From: Ectobius pallidus | Lineage: Eukaryota; Arthropoda; Insecta; Blattodea; Ectobiidae | Assembly (NCBI GenBank): GCA_964059195.1 | Contig: CAXKWD010000005.1 | Coordinates: 94,625,882-94,689,881 of the forward strand | DNA: 64,000 nt | Direction of reading: 5' to 3' | Shown: positions 12,985-21,861 of the stretch, one piece after another | Layout: each line of letters starts with the position of its first letter | Numbering within the stretch: the stretch's first letter is position 1 | Translations under genes and position numbers: made by a program | The notes under the pieces: model-generated | The model's input: only the letters and a program-made list of their open reading frames with translations | Databases searched by the model: none | Told to the model about the DNA's origin: nothing

Positions 12985-13548
12985 TTAGGCCCTTTGATCC
13001 GGAACGTCATGGTAGTCGATTCGAATAATGTAATTACGCCTTTATACACTAAGCTATTCCCGATTCATCCTGACGCATAGTTAGGCCGCTTGATCCGATC
13101 TAGTTAGGCCCTTTGATCCGGAACGTCATGGGAGTCGATTCGAGCAATGTAGTTGTGACCTTATACACTATGCTATTCCCGATTCATCTCGACACCTGTT
13201 ATTAGGCCCTTTGGACCGAGGAGACGTTATGGACGTCATGGTAGTCATTTCGAACAATGTAGTTACGCCATTTAGCACTATGTTGTCCATATTCATCCCA
13301 AAGACTGTAATTAGGCCCTTTGGACCAAGGAGGCGTTATGGACGTTAGGGTAGTCGATTCGAACAATGTAGTTACGCCTTTTCGCACTATGTTATCCATA
13401 TTCATCCCAAAGACTGTAATTAGGCCCTTTGGACCAAGGAGGCGTTTTCGGACGTCACGGTAGTCGTTTCGAACAATGTAGTTACGCCCTTTCGCACTAT
13501 GTTATCCATATTCATCCCGACACCTGTTATTAGGCCCTTTGGATAGTT
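12985..13548. repeat. Subterminal tandem repeats, left arm
   Basis: Five units of about 98-110 bp plus a partial sixth. Each begins TTAGGCCCTTTG and contains TAGTCGATTCGA, CAATGTAGTTACGCC and CCATATTCATCC or a close variant. The three inner units are more alike than the two outer ones. Such arrays may bind a replication or transposition protein; this is inference. Confidence 0.9.
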
Positions 13549-13760
13549 CAGAGTATGGGATACTATTGCTTCTTCTAAATGATGCTTAGTTTTTATTTTT
13601 TATATTATTATTATTATTATTGTAAAGTTATTATTAATTACATCATTATTAGTGAATAACAGAGTTTAATGACAGCTGCATACGTAATTTAAGATTTTTT
13701 AATACTATATTTAGCACTGTTTTCAAACTAAAATTAAGAAAAGTAGAATAGGCATACATA

Positions 13761-13814
13761 TGGACCTACGCAAAGCGTAGTGTAACAGGTGGACCTATGC
13801 AAAGCGTTTATAAT
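13761..13814 (+). promoter_or_regulatory. Repeated upstream motif and TATA-like box for the 167-aa gene
   Basis: GGACCTACGCAAAGCGTAG and its near-copy GGACCTATGCAAAGCGT lie in tandem, followed by TTATAAT at 13808-13814, about 45 bp before the ATG. A second TATATAA is at 13846-13852. This is the arrangement expected of a compact promoter. Mirrored at 24470-24523. Confidence 0.5.
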
Positions 13815-13855
13815 GTGAAAGTGTACGTGTGGCCTCATCAATTCATATATAAGGA

Positions 13856-14290
13856 ATGATACGTGCGAAGCTCAACAACAGTATGTCTTCTCAAGAACTA
13901 GTACGTCAACTATGGGAGGAGATCCCGGACTCCGCGTTTGCAGATATTATAATCCCAGACATGGAACCTGCGGTCATGGAAAGCTCATATACCATCAACG
14001 TGTACGATATTGGCGGTACTAAACTACGTACACAACAACATACAGTAACATTTATCACAGTCTATAGTGTTAATCAACAACACGAAGCAAAGGTTCAACT
14101 GTATCCATGTGGAAGACCAGAAGTGCGATGTCTTGAAGATGTAAGACATGACACTCAATCCCATTATGAAACATGTAACGGCGAAGAACATATAACAGCA
14201 TGTATAGATCCAGAGTTCCCATCGCCTGTAGAAATCTGGGGGAGGAACTGCTCACGCGACTGCAAAGTCTTTATCAAGCAATGTCAGAAG
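13856..14290 (+). CDS. Cys-rich 167-aa protein, exon 1, left arm
   Basis: ATG at 13856 opens 145 codons that stop being protein-like at a perfect donor, AAG|GTACGT, at 14290. Reading on through the donor gives only a low-complexity Phe/Ile tail. The peptide starts MIRAKLNNSMSSQELVRQLW, has a beta-rich middle (YTINVYDIGGTKL, HTVTFITVYS) and then nine or so cysteines, including CGRPEVRC and CSRDCKVFIKQC. I do not recognise the family. The gene faces the outward-reading cluster, so the two units converge with their poly(A) signals about 220 bp apart. The mirrored copy is at 23994-24428. Confidence 0.75.
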
Positions 14291-14663
14291 GTACGTACAT
14301 ATTTTTTATTGAAGTCACAGATTTTTATTATAGTGGTCTATCGTAATTTTATTTGTATTATTATTTATTTATTTTATTTTATTCTTTTCCTTAAAGTGTT
14401 TTTTTTCTTTTTTTTCAGAATTTTTATTTTATGATAAATCAGAGCTTTATTCACTGATGTATGCAAATTCTTCGAAGTCGATACCAAGCATCCTTTCACA
14501 TCAACATTTATCATATGATTTTGGTTTTACTATGTTTCAGTCTTTGAGGTTCTCCTCAGTTTTCAGAGTTTTATTCACCGATATATGTAAATTTTTCGAA
14601 GTGGTACTAAACACCCTAACACATCTACAATTATCATACGATTCTTGTTTTCCTTTGTTTCAG
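14291..14663 (+). other. Intron with a duplicated 3' splice region, left arm
   Basis: Runs from GTACGT to TTTGTTTCAG. Two diverged ~100-bp copies (about 14441-14541 and 14566-14663) each contain TTCACYGATRTATG, a TTCGAAGT block, a pyrimidine tract and a terminal TTTCAG. Only the second acceptor leads into an open exon ending in a stop with sensible composition. Confidence 0.7.
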
Positions 14664-14732
14664 ATCACTGAGAAGATGTTACGGAAATTTAAACAACAGG
14701 TGTTATGTTTAGACGCTGACGATGAATATTAA
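14664..14732 (+). CDS. Cys-rich 167-aa protein, exon 2, left arm
   Basis: Opens directly after TTTCAG in phase 0 with the donor of exon 1 and encodes ITEKMLRKFKQQVLCLDADD then EY and TAA. The basic stretch followed by an acidic end looks like a genuine C-terminus. AATAAA follows at 14774-14779. The splice join is predicted from sequence only. Confidence 0.65.
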   Translation: MTEKMLRKFKQQVLCLDADDEY

Positions 14733-14773
14733 TCGCAAGATTTTTTAAAAAATATTATGTATACAAAGTAAGA

Positions 14774-14779
14774 AATAAA
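14774..14779 (+). terminator. Poly(A) signal of the 167-aa gene, left arm
   Basis: AATAAA, 42 bp after the stop codon. Its mirrored copy is at 23505-23510. Confidence 0.6.
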
Positions 14780-14998
14780 TGTGTGATATAAAGGAAACCG
14801 GCGTAAAAATCATTTCAAACCGAGCTCTTACATTTTATGAATGAAAAAGTTCGGGTCATATCCTTAACCAAAACCCATAATCCCATAATTCCAACACGTG
14901 TCATAGGCCACAAGCATGTTCTATCTATTTTTTACAGGAAGCCGTTAGCCTTTTGGAAGGATTGTGTAAATAACAAACAGACAATGTTATGAATGAAT

Positions 14999-15499
14999 TT
15001 ATTTCAACTCATGATTACAAAACTCTTTAAAATTATGCCGTGCTTGCATCCAGAGTCTAAGCACCATTACGTTCTGCAGGGCACAGTTCATTCCCCGACG
15101 TGGGTGAAATAGGCACTTCACATTACAGTCTCTTAATCTGTCCAGCTTCTGTACACCAAGATCGTCCATGTTTATAACAGACCTCTGCAGTAGTTTTTCA
15201 AAAAATCTAGCCTTTTCTAGCCCCTTAGAATAAAGTATGTCTTCACACTGTAATACACTATCAAGAACAGGTTTCATCTCGTCGTAAGGTAAGTATCCAC
15301 TCTGCCATGGTATCCCATGCAGATACGATTCCGTATACCACTGGGATTTCACATCTGGATATACGTCTTTAGGCGGTCGCAGCACGAAATGTCCCATTCC
15401 GCCATCTTGTGATAATACAGCCACCTCTTTAGCCACGAATTCCTTGCAAGTTGACTGATAGCCCTGAACATCCAATATGATGAATTTCTGACATGACAT
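14999..15499 (-). CDS. RNase H-fold exonuclease-like ORF, left arm
   Basis: 166 codons, start MSCQKFIILDVQGYQSTCKE. The opening strand with an Asp (ILDVQG), a nearby KE, the HGIPW block, the KGLEKARFF block and a Cys/His end (CLFHPRRGMNCALQNVMVL) give the layout of a DEDD-type or related RNase H-like nuclease. The first motif reads D-x-Q, not D-x-E, so activity is uncertain. Proteins of this general pattern occur in many arthropod genomes with no assigned role. Its start overlaps the preceding ORF by 71 nt in another frame. An AATAAA overlaps the stop codon. Mirrored at 22785-23285. Confidence 0.65.
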   Translation of the reverse strand: MSCQKFIILDVQGYQSTCKEFVAKEVAVLSQDGGMGHFVLRPPKDVYPDVKSQWYTESYLHGIPWQSGYLPYDEMKPVLDSVLQCEDILYSKGLEKARFFEKLLQRSVINMDDLGVQKLDRLRDCNVKCLFHPRRGMNCALQNVMVLRLWMQARHNFKEFCNHELK

Positions 15500-15737
15500 T
15501 GGTGATGATGTTGGTCAGAGCAGTATACTCTACACAATGAGCGTGCAGGATTAAACAGTAGACCTTTGTGTTTGCAGGAATGTTGTTTGCTGCAGAAATT
15601 TCAACTCTGGTAGTACAGGTCCACGATTTAAGATCTTCGTTCTGCTTGCTGCAATCGATCACAAAGACTGGCGTGTGTTTTATGAAATCGCTCCTTTTAA
15701 GCAGTAGGCAGTATTTGCAGATGTTATATTTCACCAT
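15429..15737 (-). CDS. Unidentified Cys-rich 102-aa ORF, left arm
   Basis: Starts MVKYNICKYCLLLKRSDFIK with a C-x2-C pair, then FVIDCSKQNEDLKSWTCTT and a hydrophobic stretch VYCLILHAHCVEYTALTN. It begins eight bases after the stop of the previous ORF and its 3' end overlaps the next ORF by 71 nt. No family recognised; the Cys pairs suggest a zinc-binding protein. It may instead be joined to its neighbours by frameshifting or splicing. Confidence 0.55.
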   Translation of the reverse strand: MVKYNICKYCLLLKRSDFIKHTPVFVIDCSKQNEDLKSWTCTTRVEISAANNIPANTKVYCLILHAHCVEYTALTNIITNVMSEIHHIGCSGLSVNLQGIRG

Positions 15738-15745
15738 GCAGGAGG

Positions 15746-16195
15746 TCAGTATCGACGCGAATGTATTTTTAAAAGTTTACAGGAATAACAGTTTTTTATC
15801 ATTGGGGATGGTCCATCGAAATAACAATCGACGTAATGATTCTCACACCTCAAACACTGCTTTATAATTTCAAGCTCTTTTACATTTTCTGGAAGTCTAT
15901 CATAAACCCTATAAATAGTCCCAGCCGCGCATTCGGATAGAAACTCAGGATGCAACAATGCCAATTCTTCATCTGTGTGACTGATCAAGTGCATATTATG
16001 AAAGAACTTTATGATCGACCTCCACATCATATGCTCCATGACTAACGGAGTGATGAAACCCACCCTTTTCTTTATATAGTTGATATTATCCAGACGAACG
16101 CTATCGGTGAAACAAGACACTACACATCTTGTGGGATTGGGTTCGAGGTTTAGTTGAGCATTGCAGTTTATACGGTGGATGGCACAACCTTTGCA
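15746..16195 (-). CDS. Unidentified zinc-finger-like ORF, left arm
   Basis: The frame is open from 16195, giving about 149 codons, although a conventional ATG is lacking. The first 25 residues hold CKGCAIHRINC and PTRCVVSCF; the core is KRVGFITPLVMEHMMWRSII followed by FFHNMHL; the end holds LRCENHYVDC and NCYSCK. This pattern of paired cysteines around a helical core suggests a zinc-stabilised fold. The true 5' end may be an exon joined from upstream, since no ATG was found in frame. Mirrored at 22089-22538. Confidence 0.55.
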   Translation of the reverse strand, partial: CKGCAIHRINCNAQLNLEPNPTRCVVSCFTDSVRLDNINYIKKRVGFITPLVMEHMMWRSIIKFFHNMHLISHTDEELALLHPEFLSECAAGTIYRVYDRLPENVKELEIIKQCLRCENHYVDCYFDGPSPMIKNCYSCKLLKIHSRRY

Positions 16196-16422
16196 TTATT
16201 TTTAAGAAATAATATCTGAACCGCGAGACTGGAGAGTGAACGAGATGGAAAGAGGATCACTCCGACAGCACATCTGTTTCCTTAGCACAAAAAAAACTTT
16301 TCTTATTGCACAAATTTAATTTATCTCTTACCACACATGTAAGCATACTACTTAGTAATGGTGACGTTTTTCTTCTTCAACATATATCATAGCCATTTCT
16401 AGGATATTACAGATTCACAGAT

Positions 16423-16569
16423 TCACTTATACTTTGAGGCCATATCGTGATACTTTATTGTTGATGTGTTAGTAAATATACATTTCATCCTCAGCGATTT
16501 AATTACCCTTATTATATCCGGTGACGAGTACAGGTTATGAAGCTCGTAAGCAATTTCGCGTTTGCTCAT
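16423..16569 (-). CDS. 48-aa ORF overlapping the BED gene by ATGA, left arm
   Basis: Starts MSKREIAYELHNLYSSPDII and ends KYHDMASKYK. Its ATG shares bases with the TGA stop of the 398-aa ORF (ATGA). Such overlaps are common in compact viral and bacterial gene clusters and rare in animal nuclear genes. No family recognised. Mirrored at 21715-21861. Confidence 0.5.
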   Translation of the reverse strand: MSKREIAYELHNLYSSPDIIRVIKSLRMKCIFTNTSTIKYHDMASKYK

Positions 16570-17762
16570 TGTATCACGCCGCTTTCTCTTAACTCTGTTA
16601 TAATCTCCAATATTTCGTTGTTATGCGAGTGATTCCCCGCCTCAGATGATGCCACCAACAAACGAAGTCTATGAACCAATTCATTCGGGTCATCCCAATA
16701 CTTATAGTCTATTTTGTGATTCGCATGTAAGTCTTTCCACATGCCTGTACGGTGCGACGAAGCCTCATCGGATGCGTATGAATATCGTTCCTCCTCCTCT
16801 TCCGGAAATGAGTCTGACCATTGTTCATCCTCTTCCTCTTCCTCCTCCTCTTCATCTTCTTCTTCTTTACCCTCCTCTTCTGGAAATAATTTTTTAATGA
16901 TGTAATGATATTTTTGAGTATTGACTCTACGTACGTTTTCGCTCTCGTCGTAATTTTCTTTGTGAGCGCTAGTCTTCTCCAAAATCTCCTTATACGTGGT
17001 TAAGTCATAACGGTTGTATAAATCTTTATTTGGTTTACTTTTCGTTAGTAGTTCAAGTAGTCCAGGACGGCCGATATACCTCTCGTTACCGATATAAATG
17101 TTGTCGTTTTTAATGGTGACGGGAGATTTACCAATGGTGAATACCTGCCTATCGGGATTCCATTTTATTCCATAAACGTCATTAATATTTCTCGGTTTAA
17201 GCTCAACGAGTTTCTGGATGTAAGGTGCAGACACTTGCCCGTATAATTTTTCTAGCATATAGTTATAATGCTTCGGAGGAATTTGATCAGAGGGTTGATA
17301 TGATCCATATTCCATTTCTGGATCCCGTGATAGATGCTGATTTTTGTCTTCATTCAAGTTCACGATTTCTTCCAAGGGGCAGGTTATCGGATTTACAATA
17401 TCGCTAATCTCATGTTTCGACTGAAGCTCGGGTTTTCTTAATGTTAAATATTTTTTTCGTATAGAATTGCCATATATCACATTGTCTGACGATATATATT
17501 TATCTTGTACTCGTGGGAAAAGTTTCTGTGATTCATCCTTATGAACCATTATCAGATGCCTCTTCAGACCGGAAGTATTATGATTTTTCATTTTTATTTT
17601 GACTTTTGATCTTTCGCATAGTTTGCATAGACCGTAAGGTTGCTCACTACCATGAACTAGATCGAAAAATTCATTATATTTACTGTTTGTCTTCTCCCAC
17701 AACAGTTGCGATTGGGAGGATACTGCACTCTCACTACTTTGACCTATGTTCTCGCCACTCAT
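16566..17762 (-). CDS. 398-aa BED-finger protein with acidic tract, left arm
   Basis: An uninterrupted ORF from ATG at 17762. Residues about 20-75 form a BED-type zinc finger: YGLCKLCERSKVKIK with C-x2-C, then SGLKRHLIMVH with H-x4-H, a DNA-binding module common in hAT transposases and chromatin proteins. Residues about 165-275 are a globular region (PPKHYNYMLEKLYG, VYGIKWNPDRQVFTIG, YIGRPGLLELLTK) like an uncharacterised domain I associate with repeat-encoded arthropod proteins. A run of Glu/Asp at about 297-330 follows, then a helical tail. No DDE catalytic core is visible. A TATATAA lies about 155 bp upstream. It is the first gene of an outward cluster. Mirrored at 20522-21718. Confidence 0.85.
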   Translation of the reverse strand: MSGENIGQSSESAVSSQSQLLWEKTNSKYNEFFDLVHGSEQPYGLCKLCERSKVKIKMKNHNTSGLKRHLIMVHKDESQKLFPRVQDKYISSDNVIYGNSIRKKYLTLRKPELQSKHEISDIVNPITCPLEEIVNLNEDKNQHLSRDPEMEYGSYQPSDQIPPKHYNYMLEKLYGQVSAPYIQKLVELKPRNINDVYGIKWNPDRQVFTIGKSPVTIKNDNIYIGNERYIGRPGLLELLTKSKPNKDLYNRYDLTTYKEILEKTSAHKENYDESENVRRVNTQKYHYIIKKLFPEEEGKEEEDEEEEEEEEDEQWSDSFPEEEEERYSYASDEASSHRTGMWKDLHANHKIDYKYWDDPNELVHRLRLLVASSEAGNHSHNNEILEIITELRESGVIQ

Positions 17763-17916
17763 TTTGTAACCTTACCTCCACAGCTCCAATGTTGATCAGC
17801 AACTAACTGTATTTACAACACATCAAGTCTTTATTAAGTCAAAAATCTCGTAGCGTCCAAAAAGGTCAAACCTCAGGTTTTAGACAAGACATCGCATCAT
17901 TTTGGAGTCTTACAGG

Positions 17917-17923
17917 TTATATA
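17917..17923 (-). promoter_or_regulatory. TATA box of the outward cluster, left arm
   Basis: TATATAA on the minus strand, about 155 bp upstream of the 398-aa ORF. Mirrored at 20361-20367. Confidence 0.5.
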
Positions 17924-18042
17924 TCACATGAATGGTCTTTATCTCGATCTGAATATCGTTATCTCGATCTCAATCTCAATCTCGTTATCTCGGTGTAGGT
18001 GTTGACGTTGGTTTCTGCCTAGAAAAAAAGTCAGTCCAGATC

Positions 18043-18262
18043 CTACAAGAACAAGAACAAGAACAAGAAATAGGACAAGAACAAGAAATAGGACAAGAAC
18101 AAGAACAAGAACAACAAAAAGGACAAGAACAAGAACAAGAAATAGGACAAGAACAAGAACAAGAACAAGAAATAGGATAAGAACAAGAACAAGAACAAGA
18201 AATAGGACAAGAACAAGAACAAGAACAAGACAAGAACAAGAACAAGAACAAGAACAAGAATT
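18043..18262. repeat. (CAAGAA)n hexanucleotide array, left arm
   Basis: Tandem CAAGAA units interspersed with AATAGGA variants. It produces Phe-Leu and Ser-Cys repeat ORFs on the minus strand that are repeat translation, not genes. Mirrored at 20022-20241. Confidence 0.95.
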
Positions 18263-18395
18263 CTACTGAAACTCTCAACTATTACTCATGACCCAACTTA
18301 TAGAGTAGATCATATTATATCACAACTTCACATGCAGAATTAAAGTTCATTACACAATTTGATTTACATGTTTTGCGCTTTTTATTTGGTGGTTA

Positions 18396-18494
18396 GTCCT
18401 TGTTCTCGATCTCGTCTCGGTCTCGGTCTCGTTCTCGGTCTCGTCTCGGTCTACTTCTCGGTCTACTTCTCTTTATAACTCTCGTTCTTGGTCC
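18396..18494. repeat. CTCGGT-type array, left arm
   Basis: Imperfect repeats of TCTCGGTCTCG and CTACTTCTCGGT. Mirrored at 19790-19888. Confidence 0.85.
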
Positions 18495-18828
18495 ACTTCT
18501 CGGCATCAATCTTAAAAAAACTGGTCTTATGTATTTACCACAAGAACCAGAACAAGAACAACAACATAGCCATTATAGACATGTCTGCTTAAGGATTTGG
18601 AATGATGTGATACATATTATAACGAGAAACTATATAAAACAGACGGCTCAGGTTTGCAGACTCTAAAATTTCATAAGTCATCACTATGAATATTCTATCT
18701 GACTAGGACATGTACATATGGAACATGGAAAACCTGTACATTGGCATATATCTTTTCTTTTTATTGCATCCATCACCCATTATTCATATCCCAACTTATA
18801 GCGGAAGACATATTATATCACAGCTTTG

Positions 18829-18868
18829 GTTAGGTTAGTTTAGGTTATGTTAGGTTAGGTTAGGTTAG
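18829..18868. repeat. TTAGG-like (insect telomere-type) run, left arm
   Basis: About eight GGTTA units with small variations. TTAGG is the usual insect telomere repeat, though short interstitial runs are also common. It is mirrored on the other arm at 19416-19455, about 270 bp from the axis. Confidence 0.85.
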
Positions 18869-18979
18869 CAGGATATTTTAAAATTATTTCTACATTGATG
18901 AAAAGTTTAAGTTCCTTGGCACATTTCACCATTGACTGCTAAGGTGGGATACTGATGCAACCCCGCAATACAGGGGACC

Positions 18980-19103
18980 GATATTGACCAGCCCAGACTG
19001 ATATTGACCAACCCCAGACTGATATTGACCAGTCCCAGACTGATATTGACCAGCCCCAGACTGATATTGACCAGCCCCAGACCGATATTGACCAACCCCA
19101 GAC
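18980..19103. repeat. 21-bp tandem repeats beside the axis, left arm (6 units)
   Basis: Units GATATTGACCAGCCCCAGACT with point changes, one of them 20 bp. Six units here against five on the right arm; this 21-bp difference is the largest visible mismatch between arms. Confidence 0.92.
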
Positions 19104-19201
19104 AGATTTTTTCACTAACATTCATTATCGTCATCCTCTAAGTGATTTTCCATAGTTCATATGGAAAATGAGGATGACAATGAATGTTAGTGAAAAAATC
19201 T
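19104..19201. other. Axis of the palindrome with a small central hairpin
   Basis: A 9-bp stem ATTTTCCAT / ATGGAAAAT (19145-19153 and 19161-19169) encloses a 7-bp loop AGTTCAT. On its left are six bases (TAAGTG) and a further three (GAT or equivalent) that are absent on the right. This asymmetry shows that the right arm is not a copy of the left produced by reading the same strand twice. Confidence 0.85.
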
Positions 19202-19304
19202 GTCTGGGGTTGGTCAATATCAGTCTGGGGCTGGTCAATATCAGTCTGGGACTGGTCAATATCAGTCTGGGGTTGGTCAATATCAGTCTGGGCTGGTCAA
19301 TATC
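19202..19304. repeat. 21-bp tandem repeats beside the axis, right arm (5 units)
   Basis: Reverse complement of the left array, one unit shorter. Confidence 0.92.
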
Positions 19305-19415
19305 GGTCCCCTGTATTGCGGGGTTGCATCAGTATCCCACCTTAGCAGTCAATGGTGAAATGTGCCAAGGAACTTAAACTTTTCATCAATGTAGAAATAA
19401 TTTTAAAATATCCTG

Positions 19416-19455
19416 CTAACCTAACCTAACCTAACATAACCTAAACTAACCTAAC
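19416..19455. repeat. CCTAA-type (TTAGG complement) run, right arm
   Basis: Mirror of the run at 18829-18868, identical in sequence. Confidence 0.85.
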
Positions 19456-19789
19456 CAAAGCTGTGATATAATATGTCTTCCGCTATAAGTTGGGATATGA
19501 ATAATGGGTGATGGATGCAATAAAAAGAAAAGATATATGCCAATGTACAGGTTTTCCATGTTCCATATGTACATGTCCTAGTCAGATAGAATATTCATAG
19601 TGATGACTTATGAAATTTTAGAGTCTGCAAACCTGAGCCGTCTGTTTTATATAGTTTCTCGTTATAATATGTATCACATCATTCCAAATCCTTAAGCAGA
19701 CATGTCTATAATGGCTATGTTGTTGTTCTTGTTCTGGTTCTTGTGGTAAATACATAAGACCAGTTTTTTTAAGATTGATGCCGAGAAGT

Positions 19790-19888
19790 GGACCAAGAAC
19801 GAGAGTTATAAAGAGAAGTAGACCGAGAAGTAGACCGAGACGAGACCGAGAACGAGACCGAGACCGAGACGAGATCGAGAACAAGGAC
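19790..19888. repeat. ACCGAG-type array, right arm
   Basis: Mirror of 18396-18494. Confidence 0.85.
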
Positions 19889-20021
19889 TAACCACCAAAT
19901 AAAAAGCGCAAAACATGTAAATCAAATTGTGTAATGAACTTTAATTCTGCATGTGAAGTTGTGATATAATATGATCTACTCTATAAGTTGGGTCATGAGT
20001 AATAGTTGAGAGTTTCAGTAG

Positions 20022-20241
20022 AATTCTTGTTCTTGTTCTTGTTCTTGTTCTTGTCTTGTTCTTGTTCTTGTTCTTGTCCTATTTCTTGTTCTTGTTCTTG
20101 TTCTTATCCTATTTCTTGTTCTTGTTCTTGTTCTTGTCCTATTTCTTGTTCTTGTTCTTGTCCTTTTTGTTGTTCTTGTTCTTGTTCTTGTCCTATTTCT
20201 TGTTCTTGTCCTATTTCTTGTTCTTGTTCTTGTTCTTGTAG
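20022..20241. repeat. (TTCTTG)n hexanucleotide array, right arm
   Basis: Mirror of 18043-18262. Same unit order, including the single TTTTTGTTG variant, so even this unstable array has stayed identical between arms. Confidence 0.95.
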
Positions 20242-20360
20242 GATCTGGACTGACTTTTTTTCTAGGCAGAAACCAACGTCAACACCTACACCGAGATAAC
20301 GAGATTGAGATTGAGATCGAGATAACGATATTCAGATCGAGATAAAGACCATTCATGTGA

Positions 20361-20367
20361 TATATAA
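20361..20367 (+). promoter_or_regulatory. TATA box of the outward cluster, right arm
   Basis: TATATAA, 155 bp before the ATG at 20522. The two cluster promoters face away from each other across the 2.8-kb central repeat zone. Confidence 0.5.
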
Positions 20368-20521
20368 CCTGTAAGACTCCAAAATGATGCGATGTCTTGT
20401 CTAAAACCTGAGGTTTGACCTTTTTGGACGCTACGAGATTTTTGACTTAATAAAGACTTGATGTGTTGTAAATACAGTTAGTTGCTGATCAACATTGGAG
20501 CTGTGGAGGTAAGGTTACAAA

Positions 20522-21718
20522 ATGAGTGGCGAGAACATAGGTCAAAGTAGTGAGAGTGCAGTATCCTCCCAATCGCAACTGTTGTGGGAGAAGACAAACA
20601 GTAAATATAATGAATTTTTCGATCTAGTTCATGGTAGTGAGCAACCTTACGGTCTATGCAAACTATGCGAAAGATCAAAAGTCAAAATAAAAATGAAAAA
20701 TCATAATACTTCCGGTCTGAAGAGGCATCTGATAATGGTTCATAAGGATGAATCACAGAAACTTTTCCCACGAGTACAAGATAAATATATATCGTCAGAC
20801 AATGTGATATATGGCAATTCTATACGAAAAAAATATTTAACATTAAGAAAACCCGAGCTTCAGTCGAAACATGAGATTAGCGATATTGTAAATCCGATAA
20901 CCTGCCCCTTGGAAGAAATCGTGAACTTGAATGAAGACAAAAATCAGCATCTATCACGGGATCCAGAAATGGAATATGGATCATATCAACCCTCTGATCA
21001 AATTCCTCCGAAGCATTATAACTATATGCTAGAAAAATTATACGGGCAAGTGTCTGCACCTTACATCCAGAAACTCGTTGAGCTTAAACCGAGAAATATT
21101 AATGACGTTTATGGAATAAAATGGAATCCCGATAGGCAGGTATTCACCATTGGTAAATCTCCCGTCACCATTAAAAACGACAACATTTATATCGGTAACG
21201 AGAGGTATATCGGCCGTCCTGGACTACTTGAACTACTAACGAAAAGTAAACCAAATAAAGATTTATACAACCGTTATGACTTAACCACGTATAAGGAGAT
21301 TTTGGAGAAGACTAGCGCTCACAAAGAAAATTACGACGAGAGCGAAAACGTACGTAGAGTCAATACTCAAAAATATCATTACATCATTAAAAAATTATTT
21401 CCAGAAGAGGAGGGTAAAGAAGAAGAAGATGAAGAGGAGGAGGAAGAGGAAGAGGATGAACAATGGTCAGACTCATTTCCGGAAGAGGAGGAGGAACGAT
21501 ATTCATACGCATCCGATGAGGCTTCGTCGCACCGTACAGGCATGTGGAAAGACTTACATGCGAATCACAAAATAGACTATAAGTATTGGGATGACCCGAA
21601 TGAATTGGTTCATAGACTTCGTTTGTTGGTGGCATCATCTGAGGCGGGGAATCACTCGCATAACAACGAAATATTGGAGATTATAACAGAGTTAAGAGAA
21701 AGCGGCGTGATACAATGA
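20522..21718 (+). CDS. 398-aa BED-finger protein with acidic tract, right arm
   Basis: Encodes a protein identical to the left-arm copy (16566-17762): BED finger, central uncharacterised domain, Glu/Asp-rich run, helical tail. It ends GVIQ followed by TGA, whose bases overlap the next ATG. Both copies are intact, so neither has had time to decay or both are being maintained. Confidence 0.85.
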   Translation: MSGENIGQSSESAVSSQSQLLWEKTNSKYNEFFDLVHGSEQPYGLCKLCERSKVKIKMKNHNTSGLKRHLIMVHKDESQKLFPRVQDKYISSDNVIYGNSIRKKYLTLRKPELQSKHEISDIVNPITCPLEEIVNLNEDKNQHLSRDPEMEYGSYQPSDQIPPKHYNYMLEKLYGQVSAPYIQKLVELKPRNINDVYGIKWNPDRQVFTIGKSPVTIKNDNIYIGNERYIGRPGLLELLTKSKPNKDLYNRYDLTTYKEILEKTSAHKENYDESENVRRVNTQKYHYIIKKLFPEEEGKEEEDEEEEEEEEDEQWSDSFPEEEEERYSYASDEASSHRTGMWKDLHANHKIDYKYWDDPNELVHRLRLLVASSEAGNHSHNNEILEIITELRESGVIQ

Positions 21719-21861
21719 GCAAACGCGAAATTGCTTACGAGCTTCATAACCTGTACTCGTCACCGGATATAATAAGGGTAATTAAATCGCTGAGGATGAA
21801 ATGTATATTTACTAACACATCAACAATAAAGTATCACGATATGGCCTCAAAGTATAAGTGA
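21715..21861 (+). CDS. 48-aa ORF overlapping the BED gene by ATGA, right arm
   Basis: Identical to 16423-16569. Starts within the stop codon of the 398-aa ORF and ends with TGA at 21859-21861. The short length keeps confidence moderate. Confidence 0.5.
   Translation: MSKREIAYELHNLYSSPDIIRVIKSLRMKCIFTNTSTIKYHDMASKYK

Noticed and set aside
12985..13548. Subterminal tandem repeats as a CRISPR array
   Set aside because: Units are contiguous and diverged with no constant repeat plus unique spacer pattern, in a eukaryotic setting.
18907..19377. ORFs with LGLVNIS repeats beside the axis
   Set aside because: They are translations of 21-bp tandem repeats; copy number differs between arms and no start context or domain is present.
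18829..19455. A true telomere or fused chromosome ends
   Set aside because: Only about 40 bp of imperfect TTAGG per arm, inside an element with target duplications.
17985..20299. ORFs encoding Phe-Leu and Ser-Cys repeats
   Set aside because: They are translations of the (CAAGAA)n arrays in other frames, not genes.
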